From the NCBI GenBank assembly GCA_039704465.1, contig JASFAU010000014.1, positions 310,001-374,000 of the forward strand: a DNA stretch of 64,000 bases, in the 5' to 3' direction. The notes beneath the pieces were generated by a model. The model was not told the origin of the DNA and searched no databases. It saw nothing but the letters and a program-made list of their open reading frames with translations. Shown here in pieces: positions 53,793-62,961 of the stretch. Numbering within the stretch: position 1 is the first letter of the stretch; every line of letters starts with the position of its first letter. The translations under genes and the position numbers were made by a program. The stretch comes from Plasmodiophora brassicae (lineage: Eukaryota; Endomyxa; Phytomyxea; Plasmodiophorida; Plasmodiophoridae).

Positions 53793-56117
53793 ATGGCGAC
53801 ATCGTCGTCGTCGGCACCGCTGTCGCCCTCCTCGTCATCATGGCTCAACGAGTGTGTCGATGATCTAATGCGGGTCGTCGCCTTCTTTCGTGAAACCCTA
53901 CGCGTCGACATGGACCAAACTTGGCTGTATGGCCAAGCGCTACTGGTTTTGCCCGCTGATCGGCGGTCCGAACAGCACGCCAACATGCTAATTCAGATGT
54001 ACAACGACCGACTGCGGGCCGCTGCCGATATACCTGCCTTGCCACCGCAGTACCGTCGTGGTGACCTGGCAGCCGCTGCGTCCGACACCGCCGCCCACGA
54101 GTATAACAAGTTGAGGCCGTCCATGCAGCGCAATAAGTTCCCATTGGCGTCCCTGTCTCGGGCATATTCCCTTTCGCAATTTGGCGTCGTCTCAGACTAT
54201 GCGCTGCAGCAGCTGGTTCCCAACTTCAACCGTGACGCGTATGGGAGCATCGCCTGGCAGAACGAGGTCTCAGGAGACGGCGACACAATGATGGCGTTGC
54301 TGCCAGAAGAAGACTGGTTCCCATCGCGCATGGTCAAGCGGTCGCTCGACGTCAACAACGGTGGTGATATCATCAAGAATCAGTACGTCCGGTACTGTCG
54401 GGAGGTCGCCATCGGTGTCGTCGTCGAGTTTCAGCAATCAACCCTGAGCGGCGAGCGCCAAGAGCTGCAGTTCCACTGCCGCTTATGGGACCGGCTCCTT
54501 AACGCATTGCTGCGTCCGCTGACCAAACCGCTGTTGACGTCGGTGTTGGAGCTGTCTATGGCCGGCGTGATTGAGGGGTATTCCCCGCCGTTCGCTGACT
54601 ACGCGTGCATGCTGGCTCCAGATAACAACGATGAGGATCGTGTTGCCAGAGCACGGCAGCTGCCTCTGCTTCTGGTCGAGGTATCGGCGCACGCCGTCGG
54701 GAACGAAGAAGATCATAAGGATTTCCGCAAATTGCTCGTCATGATGGCGGTGACGCTGCTTGCACGCATCGGTTCTGTTCGACGTCGTCCTGTCGGCGAA
54801 CGGAGCAGCTTGCGCCAGTTCGGGTTGCTTGTCGGCGCGTTCCAATTCCAGCCAGTTGTCATGATTCCGATTTTTGATAACGACCACGATGCGGGCCGTG
54901 TGTCGTTCGTTGCTCGCTGCGACCCGACCTGGCGATCCTTCGTACGGACGCCTTCGCATGAAGCAGTGCAGCTCCAGGGTGTCTACAGCGACATTGAGGC
55001 GCCGCAGTCGTTGGACCGCGACAATGAGGCGTTCCTCACGGAGTTGGCGCATCGCGTCGCATCGGCCGCCGCTGCAGTCGCTCGCACAAGACCCCCTCCT
55101 GATCCGGCGCCGCAACAAGCCGACGTCCTGAACCGGCTCCGCTCATTGTCCTCCTTTTGCGACGCCGTGCGTCGTCAGGCCAGTGTCTACCACGCGATGC
55201 TGTCGCATGGCGACGTCGAGGACGTGTTTCCGTACCCGACATCGTTTGGCCCCCCACCGTCATCGCGGCCATCCACGGCGAAGTGGCCGCATTCGCAGCG
55301 GACGCCGTCGAGGAAATCAGGGAGTCCGCGCACGAGTTCTTCTGGTCGTCCACCGCGCAAACGCGGACGCTCCGACGGACCAAGTCGTACTCGCCAAGCT
55401 GCGTCTGTCGCACTGGTCGATGACCTCGCCGTCAAACACAAGATGGGCAGCGCCGCCGAAGAGCCCGCGCTCATGCGGGACTCGCAGGGCGACGGCGTCG
55501 CACGCCTGTTCGGGTCCATCGCCTTGCCGCGCAGCAACGGCGGCGGCGTTGTTCTTATTGAAGAGCGCCTCGACGACGTCGATTTCGGGCAGTTGTCAGT
55601 TAACGACATCGGCTTGGTGCTTGTGCGCTTCTTTATCGACGGCTTGGCCGCACTCGGCACGTTATCTCGCGCCGGCATTGTCCACCGCGACATTAACCCG
55701 AACAACATCATGTACAGCGTCGCCGTGCAAGGTTGGCGGGTGACCGATTTCGATCTGGCGTGTCGTGTGGACGACCCGCAGACGGGCGTGGAGCTGCGAC
55801 CCGGTGCCGGTACCCAAGGGTACATCGCGCCGGAAGCGCTGGACGCCGGCGTCTATTCGGCGTCCTCCGACATGTGGAGCCTGGGTCGCACAGCGGCGTA
55901 TTTCCTGTCCTGTGCTCAGGACGAGGTGTGGAGGCGCCCCGACGTTCCCCACAAGTTCGACGACGTTCTTTGCCACCTGGAGATGATAGCGCACAACATG
56001 TCGGCACCGGAGCCCGCCCAACGCATCGTATCGCCGAGCGTCCACGAATTCCTGGTCGACTTGCACAATGAGTTCCAGCAGAATGCTGCGGACAACGGCT
56101 TCATTGCCCGGCGATGA
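53793..56117 (+). CDS. Large REase-like/protein-kinase fusion, effector-like, copy A
   Basis: 774 residues from the ATG at 53793, intronless. Residues 1-260 are unassigned. Residues ~260-385 have the look of a restriction-endonuclease fold: Asp269 in FADY, a strand with Glu296 (LLLVEVSAH), then HKDFRKL and two strands (FQPVVMIPIF); the usual ExK Lys is Ser298. Residues 495-535 are a Ser/Pro/Arg/Lys linker fit for a nuclear signal (PPRKRGRS). The C-terminal ~235 residues are a minimal kinase: Lys548 (DLAVK), HRDINPNN (Asp633, Asn638), DFD at 652-654 in place of DFG, and GYIAPE. REase-kinase pairs are known in Crinkler-type eukaryotic effectors; family membership here is inference. No signal peptide. 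Confidence 0.8.
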   Translation: MATSSSSAPLSPSSSSWLNECVDDLMRVVAFFRETLRVDMDQTWLYGQALLVLPADRRSEQHANMLIQMYNDRLRAAADIPALPPQYRRGDLAAAASDTAAHEYNKLRPSMQRNKFPLASLSRAYSLSQFGVVSDYALQQLVPNFNRDAYGSIAWQNEVSGDGDTMMALLPEEDWFPSRMVKRSLDVNNGGDIIKNQYVRYCREVAIGVVVEFQQSTLSGERQELQFHCRLWDRLLNALLRPLTKPLLTSVLELSMAGVIEGYSPPFADYACMLAPDNNDEDRVARARQLPLLLVEVSAHAVGNEEDHKDFRKLLVMMAVTLLARIGSVRRRPVGERSSLRQFGLLVGAFQFQPVVMIPIFDNDHDAGRVSFVARCDPTWRSFVRTPSHEAVQLQGVYSDIEAPQSLDRDNEAFLTELAHRVASAAAAVARTRPPPDPAPQQADVLNRLRSLSSFCDAVRRQASVYHAMLSHGDVEDVFPYPTSFGPPPSSRPSTAKWPHSQRTPSRKSGSPRTSSSGRPPRKRGRSDGPSRTRQAASVALVDDLAVKHKMGSAAEEPALMRDSQGDGVARLFGSIALPRSNGGGVVLIEERLDDVDFGQLSVNDIGLVLVRFFIDGLAALGTLSRAGIVHRDINPNNIMYSVAVQGWRVTDFDLACRVDDPQTGVELRPGAGTQGYIAPEALDAGVYSASSDMWSLGRTAAYFLSCAQDEVWRRPDVPHKFDDVLCHLEMIAHNMSAPEPAQRIVSPSVHEFLVDLHNEFQQNAADNGFIARR

Positions 56118-56881
56118 ATCTCCTCGGTCACCCGCACGCCATCGCTTGTCGTCATCGTCAGGCCACCGCTCTCTCGGGCTTTTCAGTTCGATACAGCAAT
56201 CCGTCTTCCCGTCCGGTCGCATGTCACGCGGGACAATGGCCCCTTGTGGGCTACCACTACCTGACTTCGTGGATCGATCGTGTGACGGTAGTGACTCTCT
56301 GCTTTGTGCACTGTGAGGCACGCCGAAACGTCCGAGCAAGAAGCAGGGCGCGGCTGCAAAGAGCATCCATGGGTTTAAAGACTAGAGTGGGGCATTTTAC
56401 AGCCTTTAGAGTGTTGACTCAAACCTGCTCGGCGGTGAGTACAGAGATGGGCCGATTATGGGTTTAATGAATAATGTGATATTTAGTTCTGCCTGTCGGT
56501 GCAAAAAGGAAAGGTTTCGTCGCCACGGCGATTTTGAGAAAATCGCGTTCAAAGGTTGCCCGGGGCTCGGCCATCGCGGAATCTGATTGTCGTCGTCCTT
56601 AGCTGACTGTTATGGAACTGTTACCGAGCGAAGATGTGAGGATCTTTCGTACGCAAAGGCGATATTCAGTGTGACCCGAGGTTCTCGTTCCTTGTGGCAA
56701 CTCTCTCATCGCGAACATCGGCGATGCTGCTGCTCTATGCTCATCACCGTCATCGCTGGGCAGGCGCCTTTCCATCTCGGCGCCTTCGTGGTCAACAACG
56801 TATCGGTGTGGTAGTCCTCATATGCAGTGATGGTTGCCGTCAGTTTCAGTCGATATAGCTGACTACAAGGTGTGTTTTTAC
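56118..56881. other. Between copy A and the DUF7869-like gene, no gene
   Basis: Homology to copy B's flank ends at 56336. The rest is less GC-rich and holds no recognised frame. It probably contains one end of the DUF7869-type element, but no terminal repeat was found. Confidence 0.45.
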
Positions 56882-58987
56882 TCAGGTTGCCAAGGCTGGC
56901 AAGTTCTTTCGCGCCTGGGTCTTTCTGGCAACTGCTGCTCTGGCGCCATGGAGTAGCACAGTGTCTGGTGCGGGGAACCTGTGGCGATATTTCGAGGGAA
57001 TCGCTCGTGCCAAGTCATGTAGGGACTGCATTTTGATCGCATTAAGCATGACGGGCCCTTCATATTTCCGTTTCAGGATGCCCAACTCACCCTCCCCTTT
57101 GTCTATCCGTATCTTTCCCCATGGTTCGTTCTTGCTGAAGGAATACCGGTACCACAGTTCGCCTGGATGATATACTCCATCGGTTTCCCCGAAGCTGAAC
57201 CATCGAACTTTCTCGAATTTGATCGGCTGTCCACGGTAAGCTCCAATGTCTTTGCGATTGAGGACAGTGTACTTCCGTCCAAGGTACTCCTTCCAGGTAT
57301 AGAAGTTCGGGTAGGAAACATTACTGACTCGTGGCTTGTGGCCCACAGTGAAGGCGTCCGAAATGACTTCTGCTACTTCTTCTGGGACATACACCTTGCG
57401 TTTACGGAACTGCACGTCGACTTTTGAGAAGAATCGGTCACAAGATAAGAACGTATGCCCAACGACTGGAAATTTGAGGTCAACTCGGCGATGAGTGTAG
57501 TGGCGACCGCCTCTTAACGTATGCTCGTGAGCCCACATCATTACATATTGGTTCTTATTCTGCCCACGGCAATTGTCAGAGACCAGGATGAGGCCACCGC
57601 CGCGTCGACTGGGAGGCAACGCCGCAGACAACTCATTCTCGAGGGTAGAGATCACTTCATCAGGTCCTCTCAAACCTTCACACTCGTTCCACACATAACA
57701 ATGATGATCGCAAGTTGGGCACCAAGGGCAGTGGATATCGAAAATGAACACTCCCAGTTGATCAACGAATCGGGCTTTCTTCAGTGGCAGGTTCGGCACG
57801 TAGAGCGTCCGCTCGAAGTCGTAGGTCATGGTGGTCCATGTTTGCATGGAATCGGGATTCGGCTCCATGGAAATCTCCTGGTCGTGGCGCATCATAGTAT
57901 AACCAAACGCGGCGATAGCTCGATGGCTCTCCAACGTGTTCTGCAGCTTAACGACGTTCTCCAAGTCATTCCTGGCTTTCGCATCGTTCAGGTCTTCTTC
58001 CAATACAGCGCATGTCTCACACTGGTCCGTCTTAGCCCTCCTGAAACGAATGTAGCCGAACTGTTTCGCGAAATGTGCGAAGAACGTTTTCTGCTTCATG
58101 GGAAGCTGCACGACCGGTTGATCGCTTGAGATCCAGATTGCTGAGCGGACTGATATGCCCACCACTCAGGGAATTCATGTCGAAGAAACCGATCATATAA
58201 CGCTCTCTCGCTGCCGGAAGAATGGGAGGTAAATGACCGGTGAACTGCAATGGGTACGGCAATAATGGCTTGGCGTTCCTCTAACGAAACAGTGTCACAC
58301 GAAGCACTGAGATGTAATAATACGGTATTACTCTGAATGGACAACACCTTCGATGAATGCTTGCATCTTTCCCAAAACGATTGGGTCGACTTTCCTTTGC
58401 TTCCCATGCATGCCACGTGTACTGGGTTTCATTTGTCCGGAGAAGTTGGGGTCGGTGAAGCGCTTACGTATCGATACGAGCCGCTTATCGAAGATGTTGA
58501 ACACAATCATGAACATTTTGCGACAGACGTTGATTGTGCCGATCGTGTGTTCGACGTTGTACAGAACACGTAGCTTGCCCTTGGAGGATCTGGTCCTTGT
58601 CATGTGTCCGCAGAGATACTCCTGCTGTTGCTGCCAATTCATCGACCCGAACGCTGCTCTCATCGACTGAATCTGACCAGGTTCGATTCTCTCGCTACAC
58701 TTTCGGGAGCATCCACAAGACGTCGTCACCTCAGGGAACGCTTTCCGACGTCTCTGGTTTCGAACCCATGTCGACGGGTTCGCCTGGCGCTTCTTCGGTC
58801 TCGTTAACGTTGCGATAGACTCCAGGTCGACACGGGCAGCACCAGGTTGACCTTCTTCAGCATCAACGTAGTCAATAGGGTCAGGGACAGTGCCAGAGTT
58901 GGAGGACATATCGTTATCTCGCCCCAGGTCGCTGCGACGATCTCGTTTGCTACCGACGTCCGTCATGCAGGAGTCGTTGTCAGCCAC
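56882..58987 (-). mobile_element. DUF7869-like transposase-related gene
   Basis: The first exon (58987 to ~58330) is basic and Cys-containing (TRPKKRQANPSTW, CGCSRKCS, QQQQEYLCGHM, KMFMIVFNI). After an unresolved junction (58320-58170) a 427-residue frame (58165-56882) has FGYIRFRRAKTDQCETC, FVDQLGVFIFDIHC, YVWNECEGLRGPDEVIS, LILVSDNCRGQNKN and FPVVGHTFLSCDRFFS. SDNC.GQNKN with FDIH and GHT..D is the signature I associate with DUF7869 proteins, which spread as repetitive genes and may have a DDE/RNase-H-like fold. It lies exactly between the two kinase copies. Terminal repeats were not found. Confidence 0.7.
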
Positions 58988-59853
58988 ACAAGAAGTTCAT
59001 TTTGCGCGCCTGCTGCCCAGGAAGCGCCGCCGGTCCCAGCACGCACTCCGCGACCGCCCTTATTTAGTGACGGTGTCCTCTGAGGACTGACTATGGCAAG
59101 GGGTTTCCGACCAAATATGAGCACTTTCTATGTCCAGCGTAACGAAACAAACTATACCATCAGATTCGCCAGTTCGAGAGCTTTCCGATGATATACTTAT
59201 CTCAAAATTGACTATGTCGACGAAACCTTTCCTTTTTGCACCGACGGGCAGAGTTCGTACTCCAACCTTGATTCGCATTGCCATGCGTCGAGACTAACCA
59301 CAACGAATACGGCGGGCGACGTGAATCATTCACCAGTTGATATTCAAAATCACGATTGAATCGTTGTTCGCGTTCCAATTTCGAAATGCAAGACGGTTGC
59401 AGGAAAATCGGCTTCTCGTACGATTCGAAAATTGTAGTCCCGTGTCTGCAGACTCTTGACGGCACGTAATGACACAGAAACAGAATGACGTTTATCGATC
59501 GCATCGTCACGACGACGGCAGCCTCGCCACGTCATCGTGCTAAATCGGGGCACGCAGTTTGTCTAAATATAGTCCAGGACCGTCAGGTCAGGTGGCAGCA
59601 CGTTGATGTAGGGAACGAGACGCTATAAATAGAGCCCCGCTCTACAAAATCAACAGGTTTCTTACATCTAACCTGCATCGCCAGGAAGATGCACGTTGGT
59701 TGCAGACGGTTACCCCTGCATTCAACCTGCATCCCGGTCCGAGAGGGTCCGTGGCAAATTATGGATCTGCATCGTTCCTGCATCTACACCGGATGCAGGA
59801 GAGATGCAAGGTGGGCTTCCTGCAACCGTCCTGCATCCAAAACCCGGCCAGTG
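58988..59853. other. Element flank with a cluster of CTGCAT/ATGCAG motifs
   Basis: No gene is recognised. Between ~59660 and ~59845 the hexamer CTGCAT or its complement, plus near variants (CTGCAA, TTGCAG), occurs about a dozen times in both orientations; a further pair lies at 59387-59400. This density suggests binding sites or an element's subterminal region, immediately left of copy B. Confidence 0.5.
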
Positions 59854-62791
59854 TGGTCGGCGGCGAAGTCGACCCAGGTGCAGGCAGGCGTGTCGTCAGG
59901 GACGACCTGCCATGTGATGTCGAAGACAACGGTATGTCGGGCGGCCATGAAATGAGCCGACCCTGGTATTGTCGACATGTTGTTGGAGCCAGCCCGTCGG
60001 GACATCTGCGCGTGCGCGTCGCCCTCGGTGCTGCGCACGCACGATGAGCGAATGAGGCCGTTCCTGGAGCGTCCGAGCGACATGTAAGTCATCCAGGGTT
60101 GCGTGAATATTCCGGGACCAGACCCGACTCCACGTCGTCCAGAGTCCAGTCAGTTTGCGAGGCACGTAAATACAACGCGCGTGTTCTCGGAGAGGCTGCT
60201 CGCTCCACGGACTTGGCCATTGCGCATTCCGCAACGCATCATCATCATCAATGGCGACATCGTCGTCGTCGGCACCGCTGTCGCCCTCCTCGTCATCATG
60301 GCTCAACGAGTGTGTCGATGATCTAATGCGGGTCGTCGCCTTCTGTCGTGAAACCCTACGCGTCGACATGGACCAAACTTCGCTGAATCTTTATGCGATA
60401 GCGGTTTTGCCCGCTGATCGGCGGTCCGAACAGCACGCCAACATGCTAATTCAGATGTACAACGACCGACTGCGGGCCGCTGCCGATATACCTGCCTTGC
60501 CACCGCAGTACCGTCGTGGTGATCTGGCAGCCGCTGCGTCCGACACCGCCGCCCACGAGTATAACAAGTTGAGGCCGTCCATGCAGCGCAATAAGTTCCC
60601 GTTGGCGTCCCTGTCTCGGGCATATTCCCTGTCGCAATTTGGCGTCGTCTCAGACTATGCGCTGCAGCAGCTGGTTCCCAACTTCAACCGTGACGCGTAT
60701 GGGAGCATCGCCTGGCAGAACGAGGTCTCAGGAGACGGCGACACAATGATGGCGTTGCTGCCAGAAGAAGACTGGTTCCCATCGCGCATGGTCAAGCGGT
60801 CGCTCGACGTCAACAACGGTGGTGATATCATCAAGAATCAGTACGTCCGGTACTGTCGGGAGGTCGCCATCGGTGTCGTCGTCGAGTTTCAGCAATCAAC
60901 CCTGAGCGGCGAGCGCCAAGAGCTGCAGTTCCACTGCCGCTTATGGGACCGGCTCCTTAACGCATTGCTGCGTCCGCTGACCAAACCGCTGTTGACGTCG
61001 GTGTTGGACCTGTCTATGGCCGGCGTGATTGAGGGGTACTCCCCGCAGTTCGCTGACTACGCGTGCATGCTGGCTCCGGATAACAACGATGAGGATCGTG
61101 TCGCCAGAGCACGGCAGCTGCCTCTGCTTCTGGTCGAAGTATCGGCGCACGCCGTCGGGAACGAAGAAGATCATAAGGATTTCCGCAAATTGCTCGTCAT
61201 GATGGCGGTGACGCTGCTTGCACGCATCGGTTCTGTTCGACGTCGTCCTGTCGGCGAACGGAGCAGCTTGCGCCAGTTCGGGTTGCTTGTCGGCGCGTTC
61301 CAATTCCAGCCAGTTGTCATGATTCCGATTTTTGATAACGACCACGATGCGGGCCGTGTGTCGTTCGTTGCTCGCTGCGACCCGACCTGGCGATCCTTCG
61401 TACGGACGCCTTCGCATGAAGCAGTGCAGCTCCAGGGTGTCTACAGCGACATTGAGGCGCCGCAGTCGTTGGACCGCGACAATGAGGCGTTCCTCACGGA
61501 GTTGGCGCATCGCGTCGCATCGGCCGCCGCTGCAGTCGCTCGCACAAGACCCCCTCCTGATCCGGCGCCGCAACAAGCCGACGTCCTGAACCGGCTCCGC
61601 TCATTGTCCTCCTTTTGCGACGCCGTGCGTCGTCAGGCCAGTGTCTACCACGCGATGCTGTCGCATGGCGACGTCGAGGACGTGTTTCCGTACCCGACAT
61701 CGTTTGGCCCACCGTCATCGCGGCCATCCACGGCGAAGCGGCCGCATTCGCAGCGGACGCCGGCGAAAAAATCAGGGAGTCCGCGCACGAGTTCTTCTGG
61801 TCGTCCACCGCGCAAACGCGGACGCTCCGACGGACCAAGTCGTACTCGCCAAGCTGCGTCTGTCGCGCTCGTCGATGACCTCGCCGTCAAACAGAAGATG
61901 GGCAGCGCCGCCGAAGAGCCCGCGCTCATGCGGGACTCGCAGGGCGACGGCGTCGCACGCCTGTTCGGGTCCATCGCCTTGCCGCGCAGCAACGGCGGCG
62001 GCGTTGTTCTTGTTGAAGAGCGCCTCGACGACGTCGATTTCGGGCAGTTGTCAGTTAACGACATCGGCTTGGTGCTTGTGCGCTTCTTTATCGACGGCTT
62101 GGCCGCACTCGGCACGTTATCTCGCGCCGGCATTGTCCACCGCGACATTAACCCGAACAACATCATGTACAGCGTCGCCGTGCAAGGTTGGCGGGTGACC
62201 GATTTCGATCTGGCGTGCCGTGTGGACGACCCGCAGACGGGCGTGGAGATGCGACCCGGTGCCGGTACCCAAGGGTACATCGCGCCGGAAGCGCTGGACG
62301 CCGGCGTCTATTCGGCGTCCTCCGACATGTGGAGCCTGGGTCGTACAGCGGCGTATTTCCTGTCCTGTGCTCAGGACGAGGTGTGGAGGCGCCCCGACGT
62401 TCCCCACAAGTTCGACGACGTTCTTTGCCACCTGGAGATGATAGCGCACAACATGTCGGCACCGGAGCCCGCCCAACGCATCGTATCGCCGAGCGTCCAC
62501 GAATTCCTGGTCGACTTGCACAATGAGTTCCAGCAGAATGCTGCGGACAATGGCTTCATTGCCCGGCGATAATTCTCCTCGGTCGCCCGCACACCATCGC
62601 TTGTCGTCATCGTCAGGCCACCACTCTCTCGGGCTTTTCAGTTCGATACAACAATCCGTCTTCCCGTCCGGTCGCATGTCACGCGGGACAATGGCCCCTT
62701 GTGGGCTACCACTACCTGACTTCGTGGATAGATCGTGTGACGGTAGTGACTCTCTGCTTTCTGCACTGTGAGGCACGCCTAAACGTCCGAG
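59854..62791 (+). repeat. Segmental duplication, copy B (empty hAT site)
   Basis: Direct-orientation copy of 52736-56336 without the hAT insertion; the single GTTCTCGG at 60183-60190 is the pre-insertion site. Relative to copy A it has a few short indels in the 5' flank (for example ~10 bp missing near 59971 and 4 bp extra near 60168). Confidence 0.95.
60251..62572 (+). CDS. Large REase-like/protein-kinase fusion, copy B
   Basis: 773 residues, one fewer than copy A (one Pro lost near residue 488). Kinase motifs (DLAVK, HRDINPNN, DFD, GYIAPE) and the REase-like block (VEVSAH, HKDFRKL) are unchanged. The proteins differ at few sites, but eight adjacent residues (44-51) are almost wholly replaced (WLYGQALL in A, SLNLYAIA in B). 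Stops differ (TGA in A, TAA in B). Its promoter region lacks the hAT element. Both frames are intact, so both copies may be expressed. The role is inferred as in copy A. Confidence 0.8.
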   Translation: MATSSSSAPLSPSSSSWLNECVDDLMRVVAFCRETLRVDMDQTSLNLYAIAVLPADRRSEQHANMLIQMYNDRLRAAADIPALPPQYRRGDLAAAASDTAAHEYNKLRPSMQRNKFPLASLSRAYSLSQFGVVSDYALQQLVPNFNRDAYGSIAWQNEVSGDGDTMMALLPEEDWFPSRMVKRSLDVNNGGDIIKNQYVRYCREVAIGVVVEFQQSTLSGERQELQFHCRLWDRLLNALLRPLTKPLLTSVLDLSMAGVIEGYSPQFADYACMLAPDNNDEDRVARARQLPLLLVEVSAHAVGNEEDHKDFRKLLVMMAVTLLARIGSVRRRPVGERSSLRQFGLLVGAFQFQPVVMIPIFDNDHDAGRVSFVARCDPTWRSFVRTPSHEAVQLQGVYSDIEAPQSLDRDNEAFLTELAHRVASAAAAVARTRPPPDPAPQQADVLNRLRSLSSFCDAVRRQASVYHAMLSHGDVEDVFPYPTSFGPPSSRPSTAKRPHSQRTPAKKSGSPRTSSSGRPPRKRGRSDGPSRTRQAASVALVDDLAVKQKMGSAAEEPALMRDSQGDGVARLFGSIALPRSNGGGVVLVEERLDDVDFGQLSVNDIGLVLVRFFIDGLAALGTLSRAGIVHRDINPNNIMYSVAVQGWRVTDFDLACRVDDPQTGVEMRPGAGTQGYIAPEALDAGVYSASSDMWSLGRTAAYFLSCAQDEVWRRPDVPHKFDDVLCHLEMIAHNMSAPEPAQRIVSPSVHEFLVDLHNEFQQNAADNGFIARR

Positions 62792-62961
62792 TTAGTTTAG
62801 TTAGTTTAGTTTATTTGTGGCATATATTAGGGCTCATGCCATAGAGCAAGGGCGGCTCGGATTCCGGACTCCGTGAGCTGTGGTCGAGGCTAGATAAACA
62901 GACTGCATATTGCCTAGCCGGAATACGACACAGTGATCACTGTAGTCACGTACGAAGGTCG
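62792..62961. other. Leader of the gag-encoding element
   Basis: Directly after the duplication border comes a TTAGTTTAG-type repeat (62792-62815), then about 145 bp of leader up to the gag ATG, with the inverted pair TGGCAT/ATGCCA at 62818-62841. It is too short to hold a normal LTR plus primer-binding site, and neither was recognised. Confidence 0.45.

Larger units (their letters stand above)
52736..56336 (+). repeat. Segmental duplication, copy A (with hAT insertion)
   Basis: Near-identical and in the same orientation as 59854-62791, except for the 651-bp insertion at 53082-53732. Homology begins at tggtcggcggcgaagtcgac and ends at aaacgtccgag. It spans ~345 bp of 5' flank, the whole kinase gene and ~215 bp of 3' flank. 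Differences are a few percent in the flanks and less in the gene. Confidence 0.95.

Noticed and set aside
62792..62961. A complete LTR before the gag ORF
   Set aside because: Only ~170 bp lies between the duplication border and the gag ATG, with no recognisable TG...CA ends or primer-binding site.
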